9,080 nt of DNA from Thermoplasmata archaeon. GTDB lineage: Archaea; Thermoplasmatota; Thermoplasmata; UBA10834. The DNA is taken from assembly GCA_025457845.1 (NCBI GenBank), contig JALOTO010000050.1, positions 1-9,080 of the forward strand. Reading direction: 5' to 3'. Below, piece by piece: positions 1 to 5,521 of this stretch. The position numbers and the translations under genes were made by a program. Below the pieces are notes generated by a model, which had not been told where the DNA came from, searched no databases, and was given only the letters and a program-made list of their open reading frames with translations. Position 1 is the stretch's first letter. Each line of letters begins with the position of its first letter.

Positions 1-1332
1 GCGGTCCCTCTCCACCTCCTCGTACTTCGTGGTGACATCGTCGACGTACAGCACGAGCCTGTTCTCGGGAGGGAAGGGCGAGGGGACCTCTGTCCGCCTG
101 GCATCCTTCGGGAGGCCGATCGTGTCGATGTACTGGTCCAGAGGCGTGAGCGTCCCGGACATGTGCACGCTGGCGTGGCACTCCGCGATCGGCTTGCACG
201 CGATGGATGCGTCGAGGCAGTACGCCTCGAGGGCCTTCGTGTCCTTGTCGGAGACGACCAGCTTGATGTACTCCCCCTCGTCGAGCGAATGCCAGAACGT
301 CAGGAACCCGGCCGTGTTGTGGACGTACGACCTCGGCAGCCTTCCGGCCAGCTTCTTCCGGTCGCGGACCATCTCGCCGAAGTTGGCCGCATGGGAGACC
401 ATGCCAGCAACCCCCCTGCTCGTCTGTCTGGTCCGGAACATGAGCTCCTCGCTGACGAACCCGTCGGGAATGATCCCGTCCTCGTCTATGAGGTACTCCT
501 CGACCCCCTTGTCGAGCGCCTCCTGGAGCATGAGGACGAAGTCCCTGAGGCTCACCCCCTCGGCCACCTCCGGGTCGCCGAACTCGTCGACCTCCCTCTC
601 GGCGAGCCTGAGCCCGATGGAGGAGAGCTGGGCGGATTCGAGCTCGCGGGCGTAGGAGGGCAGGTTGTGCGCCTCGTCTATGATCAGGACGATGTCGGGC
701 AGGGCGCACGCCATCCAGTCCATCAGCGCGTGCCTGATGAACCCGTCGAAGAACATGATGTATGGCACCGCGACGACATCTGCCATCGCCACGTGCTGCT
801 TCGCGATCTCGTAGGGGCAGAGCTTCCTGTCTATGCAATGGCTCACGAACTCCTCCGCCGTCGGGAGTTCGTCCCTGGCGAAGGCCATGACCGGCTGTAG
901 GTCCTCCGAGACGGTGTTCGAGTAGTAATGGCAGGCATCCTCCTCGCCCCTGAGCACCCGCGCCTTCCTCTCGCTGCACACCTTGGAGAGCTCCTCAGAG
1001 CTCCCCTGGGAGAGCTCCTCGTCGTTCATCGCCAGGGGGCACATGTTCTTGCGCCCCTGCAGGGCGACCCCGAAGACCTTGCCCTTCTCGTTGATCCTCC
1101 GGAGCTCCAGCATGACCTGGCGCTGCTGGGAGTTCGTCCGGGTGAGGTAGAGGAGCTTCTTCCCCTTCTCGTGGCACTGCGCGGCGCACGCGGAGAGGGC
1201 GCAGACAGTCTTGCCCGTCCCGGTCCCGCTCTCCACGACGAGGTGGGCCCTGTCCCTGCAGGCCTCGGAGACGGCCGACATGAGCCTCTCCTGGCCCTGC
1301 CTGGGCGTGTAGGGGAACAGTCTCGCGTGCAT
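1..1332 (-). CDS. xpd: XPD/Rad3-family Fe-S DNA helicase (5'-3'), C-terminus cut by window edge
   Basis: Superfamily 2 ATP-dependent DNA helicase of the XPD/DinG group, which unwinds DNA 5'-3' in repair. The visible part is 444 residues starting MHARLFPYTPRQGQ. Walker A (ESGTGTGKT) is at residues 34-42, motif Ia (YLTRTNSQQ) near 62-70, and the DEAH box (IIDEAHNL) starts with D219. Four cysteines, C98, C119, C134 and C172, are spaced like the 4Fe-4S ligands of XPD. An Arch-like insertion follows the DEAH box, and the motif before helicase domain 2 (HMSGTLTPL) is near 390-398. Archaeal XPDs are usually about 600 residues, so roughly the last 150-180, including the final helicase motifs, lie off the left edge. 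The start at 1332 fits the family N-terminus; nearby ATGs are out of frame. No good Shine-Dalgarno precedes it. It may be co-transcribed with the gene at 1424-1846, 91 bp upstream. Confidence 0.93.
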   Translation of the reverse strand, partial: MHARLFPYTPRQGQERLMSAVSEACRDRAHLVVESGTGTGKTVCALSACAAQCHEKGKKLLYLTRTNSQQRQVMLELRRINEKGKVFGVALQGRKNMCPLAMNDEELSQGSSEELSKVCSERKARVLRGEEDACHYYSNTVSEDLQPVMAFARDELPTAEEFVSHCIDRKLCPYEIAKQHVAMADVVAVPYIMFFDGFIRHALMDWMACALPDIVLIIDEAHNLPSYARELESAQLSSIGLRLAEREVDEFGDPEVAEGVSLRDFVLMLQEALDKGVEEYLIDEDGIIPDGFVSEELMFRTRQTSRGVAGMVSHAANFGEMVRDRKKLAGRLPRSYVHNTAGFLTFWHSLDEGEYIKLVVSDKDTKALEAYCLDASIACKPIAECHASVHMSGTLTPLDQYIDTIGLPKDARRTEVPSPFPPENRLVLYVDDVTTKYEEVERDR

Positions 1333-1365
1333 CCGGCGGCATGAGGATGCGGCATGGTCAAAGGG

Positions 1366-1387
1366 CTTTCGCTGGCAAGAGCGAAAG
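1366..1387. other. Perfect 8-bp inverted repeat with 6-nt loop upstream of the helicase gene
   Basis: CTTTCGCT (1366-1373) and AGCGAAAG (1380-1387) are perfect complements around GGCAAG. The element lies in the 91-bp gap between the stop of the 140-residue protein and the helicase start. As RNA on the minus strand it would form a hairpin about 34 nt before the helicase ATG. No T-tract directly follows, so a simple terminator is not obvious. A dyad operator or an RNA processing hairpin are the alternatives. Confidence 0.5.
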
Positions 1388-1423
1388 TACGAAAAGAAGA
1401 GGTTTCGGTCGTCTGCGGAGCCT

Positions 1424-1846
1424 TCACTCCCTCTGCCAGATGTCCTCTGGGACCTCGTCGTAGACGCTGGCCTGCTCGCCGCCGTCGGCTCCCTCGGCCA
1501 GTTTCCCGGCAAGGAGCTCGTTTATGCGCTCCTTGCGGAACATCCAGTAGTGGATGCGCCACTCCCTCCCGTCGTAGAGGGTGGTCTCCTCGCGCTCCGT
1601 CATCAGGATTCCCGCGTCCTCGAGCATGTAGAACGCGTCCCTGTCCTCCGGCTCGAGTACGTTGTCTATGATCCTCTCGCTGTAACCGAAGAAGTTCATC
1701 ACATGCGTGGCCATCGCCCGGGCTTCCTCCTCGGGCATTCCAGACTTGTCGATGCTGTTCTTGATGGCCTTCGTGAGATGCTCGACGGTGAGGGTCGTCC
1801 CCCTGACCTCTCCATCGGACTTCTTCAGCTTGGTGAGGATGTTCAT
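1424..1846 (-). CDS. Conserved archaeal protein of unknown function, DUF6015-like (140 aa)
   Basis: A 140-residue soluble, charged protein starting MNILTKLKKSDGEVRG. The N-terminal half looks helical, with the stretch MPEEEARAMATHVMNFFGYS at residues 37-56. A central segment (YMLEDAGIL, then TLYDGREWRIHYW) reads like a compact winged-helix-style domain. The tail after residue 118 is acidic and probably disordered. From memory it resembles the DUF6015 family of euryarchaeal proteins; this is recognition, not a search result, and the function is unknown. The start is fixed by the purine-rich site GGAGAGGAG a few bases upstream of ATG at 1846. The frame stays open to 2380, but that extension crosses the divergent thiamine-binding gene and is not credible. 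It lies upstream of the helicase on the same strand with a 91-bp gap. Confidence 0.85.
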   Translation of the reverse strand: MNILTKLKKSDGEVRGTTLTVEHLTKAIKNSIDKSGMPEEEARAMATHVMNFFGYSERIIDNVLEPEDRDAFYMLEDAGILMTEREETTLYDGREWRIHYWMFRKERINELLAGKLAEGADGGEQASVYDEVPEDIWQRE

Positions 1847-1882
1847 AGATTCTCCTCTCCTTCCCTTCAACCCAATCAAACC

Positions 1883-1890
1883 CCTATATC
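1883..1890 (-). promoter_or_regulatory. Weak TATA-like element for the 140-aa gene
   Basis: On the minus strand GCGATATAGG centres near 1886, about 40 nt before the ATG at 1846. That would start transcription near 1860 and leave a short leader holding the GGAGAGGAG site. The match is modest. The stronger A/T-rich element at 1945-1955 could also serve this direction. Confidence 0.3.
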
Positions 1891-1944
1891 GCGCCCAAAT
1901 AGGCACCAAGGACCTTCGCGACGGAAGATTATTTAGCAAGTCGG

Positions 1945-1954
1945 GGTATAAATA
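1945..1954 (+). promoter_or_regulatory. TATA box for the thiamine-binding protein gene
   Basis: GGTATAAATA is a good archaeal TATA match in otherwise GC-rich DNA between two divergent genes. With usual spacing, transcription would begin near 1975, giving a leader of roughly 79 nt before the TTG at 2054. Its reverse complement (TATTTATACC) is also TATA-like, so it could act in both directions. Confidence 0.5.
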
Positions 1955-1979
1955 TGTTCGCGTTCCACGAGAACGCCGT

Positions 1980-2025
1980 CCACGGGACCCGCACTTGCCC
2001 TCCGTAACGGTCGGTCGCCCCGTGG
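1980..2025 (+). other. Potentially structured 5' leader of the thiamine-binding protein gene
   Basis: CCACGGG (1980-1986) can pair with CCCGTGG (2019-2025), enclosing about 32 nt. Just upstream, GCGTTC (1960-1965) pairs with GAACGC (1971-1976) around a 5-nt loop. GTGGCCAC (2022-2029) is itself a palindrome. I do not recognise TPP-riboswitch core sequences here. GC-rich DNA yields such pairings by chance, so an RNA element is only a possibility. Confidence 0.25.
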
Positions 2026-2053
2026 CCACTAATGTACGTCGAGGTGAGATGAG

Positions 2054-2359
2054 TTGTTGGCGGAGTTCAGCGTCGTCCCCCTGGGAAAGGGGGAGAGTGT
2101 CAGCCCTTTCGTGGCCCGATGCCTCAAGATAGTCGTTGAATCCGGCCTGGACTACCGGCTGAACCCCATGGGGACGGTGGTCGAGGGTGACTACGACCAG
2201 GTCATGGACGTCGTGAGGCGGTGCCACATGGCCGTCATGGCCGAGTGCCCCAGGGTGATAACGACCGTGAAGATCGACGACCGGGCCGGGGTGAGGGGGA
2301 TGATGGAGGGTAAGATCCGTTCGGTCGAGGAGAAGGTCGGGACGAAGTTGAAAAGATAA
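2054..2359 (+). CDS. MTH1187-family thiamine-binding protein (DUF77)
   Basis: A 101-residue protein of the MTH1187/YkoF-like superfamily, small ferredoxin-like-fold proteins that bind thiamine or related pyrimidine compounds in the cytoplasm. The full-length pattern fits: LAEFSVVPLGKGESVSPFVA at the N-terminus, LDYRLNPMGTVVEGD near residues 32-46, and CPRVITTVKIDDR near 65-77, followed by a helix ending VEEKVG. Length is normal for the family. An in-frame TGA at 2045-2047 forces a start at or after TTG 2054. GAGGTGA (2041-2047) lies 6 nt before that codon; TTG 2057 is the alternative. It is divergent from the 140-aa gene and convergent with the membrane protein 28 bp away. No thiamine biosynthesis gene is adjacent, so the role in thiamine handling rests on the family alone. 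Confidence 0.92.
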   Translation: MLAEFSVVPLGKGESVSPFVARCLKIVVESGLDYRLNPMGTVVEGDYDQVMDVVRRCHMAVMAECPRVITTVKIDDRAGVRGMMEGKIRSVEEKVGTKLKR

Positions 2360-2367
2360 GAGGTTTC

Positions 2368-2394
2368 CTGCGCGCAGCACCCTTCTCTCAGAAG
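2368..2394. other. Short dyads in the convergent gap; possible shared 3' end
   Basis: The 28-bp gap between the thiamine-binding gene and the convergent membrane protein gene contains the palindrome CTGCGCGCAG (2368-2377). CTTCT/AGAAG (2382-2386 and 2390-2394) around CTC overlaps the membrane protein stop codon. Neither is followed by a long T-run, so termination function is only suggested by position. Confidence 0.25.
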
Positions 2395-2771
2395 AGGCTT
2401 ATCTGTCCCATGAGGGTGAAGCTGAACCACCATATCGTCAGGACGGTGGCGGCCGCCACGAGGGCGAACCTCACCCACTTCTCCATGTCCGCCCTCATTA
2501 TGGCGGCCATGAACAGGTCGGTCACCAGGATGAACGCTCCGAGGGAGCCCAGGACAAGTCCTGCCTCCCAGTAGTCCTGGCTGAGACCATATATCAGCGA
2601 CCCAAGCATCACCAGGAATAGTCCGAAGGCTGTTCCGATGGCCACGACGAAGTCGGAGACCAGCGGTTTCAGGAGTTCCGATGGTGACCTGTGGGGCTGC
2701 GGTTGATACACGGGCGCGTATGTCGGGTACGGCATCTGCTGTACGGGACCTGGTTGCTGTCCAGAAGCCAT
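2388..2771 (-). CDS. Small membrane protein with three predicted helices, family unknown
   Basis: A 127-residue protein I do not recognise. Residues 1-30 are rich in Pro, Gln and Tyr (for example QQMPYPTYAPVYQPQP) and are probably a disordered soluble tail. Three hydrophobic segments follow, near residues 40-62, 69-91 and 100-123. Short polar loops separate them (LSQDYWEA; RADMEKW). The hydrophobic profile and GC-rich codon use support a real gene. The ATG at 2771 is preceded by GGATGGGAT, a weak ribosome site on a predicted leader of about 15 nt. A strong TATA box lies upstream at 2809-2815. The gene is transcribed alone, convergent with the thiamine-binding gene. Pro/Gln/Tyr-rich tails followed by a few helices occur in many archaeal membrane proteins of unknown role; no function is assigned. 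Confidence 0.85.
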   Translation of the reverse strand: MASGQQPGPVQQMPYPTYAPVYQPQPHRSPSELLKPLVSDFVVAIGTAFGLFLVMLGSLIYGLSQDYWEAGLVLGSLGAFILVTDLFMAAIMRADMEKWVRFALVAAATVLTIWWFSFTLMGQISLF

Positions 2772-2805
2772 TTTTATCCCATCCTAGCCTATAATGCCAT
2801 CTGAC

Positions 2806-2822
2806 GGGTATATAATTTTCGG
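2806..2822 (-). promoter_or_regulatory. BRE plus TATA box for the small membrane protein
   Basis: On the minus strand the sequence CCGAAAATTATATACCC combines a purine-rich BRE (CGAAAA) with TTATATA at 2809-2815. The expected start is near 2786, giving a leader of about 15 nt to the ATG at 2771. This is among the clearest promoters in the window. A second TATA-like site (TTATTTATAGG on the minus strand, 2829-2839) lies just upstream. Confidence 0.6.
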
Positions 2823-2853
2823 AGATTGCCTATAAATAACGACGCGTGCAGGC

Positions 2854-2865
2854 GGGCGCGCGCCC
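2854..2865. other. 12-bp perfect palindrome GGGCGCGCGCCC
   Basis: A self-complementary 12-mer lies 32-43 bp past the stop of the candidate microprotein and just upstream of the membrane protein promoter. It could be a protein-binding dyad or a short 3' hairpin. Palindromes of this composition arise by chance in GC-rich genomes, and no function is claimed. Confidence 0.3.
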
Positions 2866-2896
2866 TACCCCGTCCACGATCGCCTGTCGGTGGGGA

Positions 2897-3016
2897 TCAG
2901 CTCTTGTTCTCGGCCGTGTCCGGGCTCTCCTGAGAGCGCTTGTTCCGGACGACGACCATGCGGCACTTGCGGACCTTGGCTATGACTGGCTTGCCGAATT
3001 GTACTTCCACGTTCAC
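2897..3016 (-). CDS. Candidate basic microprotein, 37-39 aa, hypothetical
   Basis: A short reading frame from GTG at 3016 (39 residues, MNVEVQFGKPVIAKVRKCR...) or GTG at 3010 (37 residues), ending TGA at 2897. The sequence alternates hydrophobic and basic residues (KPVIAKVRKCRMVVVRNKR), suggesting a beta-hairpin, then a polar tail (SQESPDTAENKS). 33 of 39 codons end in G or C, as in neighbouring genes, while the overlapping minus-strand frame has far fewer. AAGGTG lies about 8 nt before GTG 3010, favouring the shorter form. A strong TATA box sits about 80 nt upstream. It fills a gap of almost 400 bp between larger genes. It could bind nucleic acid given its charge, but no family is recognised. 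An alternative is a non-coding RNA: a GCTCTC/GAGAGC dyad occurs within it at 2924-2937. Confidence 0.5.
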   Translation of the reverse strand: MNVEVQFGKPVIAKVRKCRMVVVRNKRSQESPDTAENKS

Positions 3017-3090
3017 GCACCTTCCACTCGGGAACCCTATCCTCCAATCGAGCCCCGCGTGTCTCTACGGCCGGATACGACGTATCTCGT

Positions 3091-3100
3091 CATATATAAA
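3091..3100 (-). promoter_or_regulatory. TATA box for the microprotein or a small RNA
   Basis: TTTATATATG on the minus strand is close to the archaeal TATA consensus. Transcription would start near 3070, about 55-60 nt before the GTG candidates at 3016/3010. No larger gene on this strand could use it in this position, which is the main support for a transcript here. Confidence 0.55.
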
Positions 3101-3165
3101 CCGACCGTCAGTTTTCCGTCATGTGATTGCCACGGCGATGCAATGAAGTAGGGCTGTTGGCCAGC

Positions 3166-3678
3166 CTATTGTCCTTCCCTGTAGGCCTCCGCCTTCCTCG
3201 CGAGGTTCAGGAGTTCGTCCCGCAGGTTCTCCCTTTCGATGGGGGTCACGGACCTCACCACCTTGGCAGGGGCCCCCATCACGATCGAGTCCTTGGGGAT
3301 GCTACTCTTCGCAACGACGATGCTCCCCGCGGCCACGATGCTGCCGCTTTCCACCACGGCCCCGTCGAGGACGGTCGCGCCTATGCCCACGAGGACCCCG
3401 TCCCCGATGGTGCATCCGTGGAGCCTCGCCCCGTGGGAAATGATGCATCCTTCCCCGACCCTGACGGGGCGGCCCTTTGGCGCCTCGACGAACGCCATGT
3501 CCATGACCGCCGTCCCTACACCTATCTCCACGGAGTCGTCGTCTGCCCTTATCAGTGCGCGCGGCCATACGGTCGCACGCTCGCGCACGCGGACCCTGCC
3601 GATGACCAGCGCGTCCCTGTCGACGTATGCGCCTTCGTCCACGACAGGCCCGACCTTACCGAACTCCCTGAGGGCCAC
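3166..3678 (-). CDS. Gamma-carbonic-anhydrase-like hexapeptide-repeat protein with altered active site
   Basis: A 170-residue left-handed beta-helix protein of the gamma-carbonic anhydrase/YrdA group, normally a trimer with Zn or Fe at subunit interfaces. Hexapeptide repeats run through about residues 13-140 (for example ISHGARLHGCTIGDG and VLVGIGATVLDGAVV), and the family ending GAPAKVVR is at 135-142. A C-terminal helix (ERENLRDELLNLARKAEAY) follows. Against the family pattern, R44 and D46 (IRADDDS) and the histidines H82 and H87 (SHGARLHG) are kept. The position of the first ligand His is E64 (AFVEAP), and the usual Gln before it is M59. Carbonic anhydrase activity is therefore doubtful; a different metal site or an acyltransferase-like or scaffold role is possible. 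The start is GTG 3678; a nearby ATG at 3688 is out of frame. It is divergent from the histidine kinase gene. Confidence 0.93.
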   Translation of the reverse strand: MALREFGKVGPVVDEGAYVDRDALVIGRVRVRERATVWPRALIRADDDSVEIGVGTAVMDMAFVEAPKGRPVRVGEGCIISHGARLHGCTIGDGVLVGIGATVLDGAVVESGSIVAAGSIVVAKSSIPKDSIVMGAPAKVVRSVTPIERENLRDELLNLARKAEAYREGQ

Positions 3679-3700
3679 GCCCCCTCATGCCCCTCGTTCG

Positions 3701-3715
3701 GGATTTAGCTTTCGC
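3701..3715 (-). promoter_or_regulatory. BRE/TATA-like element for the hexapeptide protein; possible leaderless start
   Basis: On the minus strand CGAAAGCTAAATCCC resembles a BRE followed by a weak TATA box centred near 3705. The GTG at 3678 is about 27 nt downstream, the spacing expected if the mRNA begins at the start codon. A purine-rich stretch (GAGGGGGC) just before GTG could instead act as a ribosome site on a longer mRNA. Confidence 0.4.
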
Positions 3716-3755
3716 AGCTCCGTCATCCCCAGGCTGGGAGAGCGGTTCCGAACAC

Positions 3756-3764
3756 CTTATCTAT
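3756..3764 (+). promoter_or_regulatory. Possible TATA element for the histidine kinase gene
   Basis: CTTATCTAT, preceded by CCGAACA, lies in the divergent gap. Transcription would begin near 3786, leaving a leader of about 51 nt that includes the strong GAGGAGG site at 3822-3828. The match to the TATA consensus is moderate. Confidence 0.4.
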
Positions 3765-3836
3765 CCTTAATCCGTTCCTGAAGCCTACCCCCCATGCACC
3801 GCATGAATCCAGAGCACTCCAGAGGAGGCGTCGAGA

Positions 3837-5489
3837 GTGACTGACGATACGGACCTGAGGTCGAGGCTGTTCGAGGTCCTCAGGACCATGTTCTCGGATC
3901 TGCGCGCGTCCACGGACCCGCTGAAGTCCATGGACGCGGTTGCCGAGGCCATGGTCAAGCTCACGGATGCAGATTTCGGCATGGTCACCCTGATGAATCC
4001 GGACCGCATGTCCGGGACCACGGTCGGGGTTGCCAGGGTGCCACCGAACATGCGCCCCCCGTCTACGCTCTCGGTCATAAGGGAGTACAGGAACAAGCCC
4101 CTGCCGACCTCGGCTCCGGATGCTCTGAGGCTGACGAGCTTCGACGACGTCCCGGACGACATAAAGGAGAACATCAAGCTGTTCGGCATAGGTGAGGTCA
4201 TCACATGCACCATCGTCCTCAGAGGTGACGTCGTCGGGTTCCTGAACGCCTTGAAGTCGGTGGGGTCTGCGCCGTTCCCGCCGGGCACCGAGGAGGCCAT
4301 GACGGAGTTCTCGTCCTTCGTAGCCATCACGGTCGACAACATCAAGAGCTCGTTGCAGCTGAGGAAGACCGTCCACGAGACGGCCAAGATGATCGAGACG
4401 GCACCGATTGGCATACTGCTCGTCGACACCAAGGGCATCATAAGATCGATCAACCAGAACCTTGTCAAGATCTTCGGGAGGAAGACGGAGGAGGAACTGG
4501 TCGGGACAAGCGTGTTCGAGATCGCGTCGGTCAACAGGTCCGGGATGGACACTCTCATCATACACGGGATGGACGGCCACGCATCGGAGAAGACCGACCT
4601 CCACCTCGTGATCGCCCCTGACAGGGCGTACTACCTCCACGTCAAGGTCTCGCCGCTGACCAAGGAGTCAGGAGAGCCCGAAGGGGCCGTGCTGGTGGCC
4701 ATGGACACATCCTCGAAGGTCCGGCTGGAGAACCAGCTCGAGCGGTCCTACGAGAAGCTCACGCAGACCTTCCAGGAGCTCGAGCGGGTCACCAAGATGA
4801 AGAGCCAGTTCATCGATGTCGTCTCTCACGAGCTGCGCACCCCCCTGACCGTCATGCGCGGCTATGTCGACATGGTCGAGTCCGAGTACTCGCACAAGCT
4901 CGACCCGAAGTTCGCCCAGAAGCTCAAGATCATCAAGGCGAACACCGACAAGCTCTACGGCCTCGTCGAGAGCATGCTCGATGTCAGCAGGCTGGAGAAG
5001 GGGTCCATGCAGATACATCCAGAGCCTCTGAAGGTGGACACCGTCCTGGAGGAGATAGTCAAGTCGAGGATGAAGGACGCGCAGGAGAAGAACCAGACCC
5101 TCACCCTCGGCATCGAGGGGAGCATCCCGTTGCTCATGGCGGACCGGCGCAGGATACGGGACGTCTTCAACCACGTCATAGACAACGCGGTCAAGTACAC
5201 CCAGGAGGAGGGGCGCATCCATGTGGGGGTCAGGGACGAGGGCAAGATGGTGCACGTCTGGGTCAAGGACAACGGCGTCGGCATCCCCCTGGAGAACCTC
5301 GGGCGTATCTTCGACAGGTTCTACATAGTCGCGAGCAACGACCTCGCCCATCCCGTCGACAGGATAGGCCTGAGCCTCCCCATCAGCAAGGGGATTGTGG
5401 AGGCCCACGGAGGGAGGATATGGGTCGAGAGCCAGGTCGGGAAGGGGAGCGTCTTCCACGTCGAGCTCCCGAAGGAGCCTCCTAGGTAG
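3837..5489 (+). CDS. Soluble GAF-PAS sensor histidine kinase
   Basis: A 550-residue cytoplasmic sensor kinase that should autophosphorylate a histidine and pass the phosphate to a response regulator. A GAF-like domain covers about residues 15-170. A PAS domain spans about 180-295 (MIETAPIGILLVDTKGIIRS) and is followed by a short coiled-coil linker (LENQLERSYEKLTQTFQELE). The dimerisation/phosphoacceptor region has the H box VVSHELRTPL with H331. The ATPase domain shows the N box (NHVIDNAVKY, N450), the G1 box DNGVGIP at 478-484 and the F box FDRFY at 492-496. The G2 loop reads RIGLSLPI rather than the usual GxGLGL. No membrane segment or signal peptide is seen. The start is GTG 3837, 8 nt after GAGGAGG. 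No response regulator is in the window, so the partner is elsewhere. The ligand sensed cannot be told. Confidence 0.97.
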   Translation: MTDDTDLRSRLFEVLRTMFSDLRASTDPLKSMDAVAEAMVKLTDADFGMVTLMNPDRMSGTTVGVARVPPNMRPPSTLSVIREYRNKPLPTSAPDALRLTSFDDVPDDIKENIKLFGIGEVITCTIVLRGDVVGFLNALKSVGSAPFPPGTEEAMTEFSSFVAITVDNIKSSLQLRKTVHETAKMIETAPIGILLVDTKGIIRSINQNLVKIFGRKTEEELVGTSVFEIASVNRSGMDTLIIHGMDGHASEKTDLHLVIAPDRAYYLHVKVSPLTKESGEPEGAVLVAMDTSSKVRLENQLERSYEKLTQTFQELERVTKMKSQFIDVVSHELRTPLTVMRGYVDMVESEYSHKLDPKFAQKLKIIKANTDKLYGLVESMLDVSRLEKGSMQIHPEPLKVDTVLEEIVKSRMKDAQEKNQTLTLGIEGSIPLLMADRRRIRDVFNHVIDNAVKYTQEEGRIHVGVRDEGKMVHVWVKDNGVGIPLENLGRIFDRFYIVASNDLAHPVDRIGLSLPISKGIVEAHGGRIWVESQVGKGSVFHVELPKEPPR

Positions 5490-5490
5490 G

Positions 5491-5499
5491 TTTCTAATA
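5491..5499 (+). promoter_or_regulatory. TATA-like element for a leaderless EamA transporter mRNA
   Basis: TTTCTAATA starts 2 nt after the kinase stop codon. Its centre is about 27 nt before the ATG at 5522, and no Shine-Dalgarno lies between. This is the spacing expected if transcription starts at the ATG. Read-through from the kinase gene is an alternative. Confidence 0.45.
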
Positions 5500-5521
5500 G
5501 GCGCGGGCGTTCTCGGATTCG

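Noticed and set aside
29..1344. Plus-strand open frames antisense to the helicase
   Set aside because: The minus strand encodes continuous XPD motifs (Walker A, Fe-S cysteines, DEAH). The plus frames show no recognisable domain and are typical of GC-rich antisense frames.
1980..2040. TPP riboswitch in front of the thiamine-binding gene
   Set aside because: I could not find the conserved core sequences of the THI element; only generic GC-rich pairings are present.
1847..2380. N-terminal extension of the 140-aa minus-strand protein to 318 residues
   Set aside because: It crosses the promoter gap and lies antisense to the well-supported thiamine-binding gene. The extra sequence is His/Pro/Arg-rich shadow composition, and a good ribosome site marks the ATG at 1846.
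2829..3151. Plus-strand gene behind the TATAAATA at 2831-2838
   Set aside because: The plus-strand frames (2846-3151 and 2940-3146) show no domain or ribosome site and overlap the better-supported minus-strand microprotein. The TATA-like site may serve the minus-strand membrane protein instead.
3723..5459. Long minus-strand frames (up to 305 residues) opposite the histidine kinase
   Set aside because: They mirror kinase codons, contain Val/Asp/Arg/Leu-rich low-information sequence and have no family resemblance or promoter.
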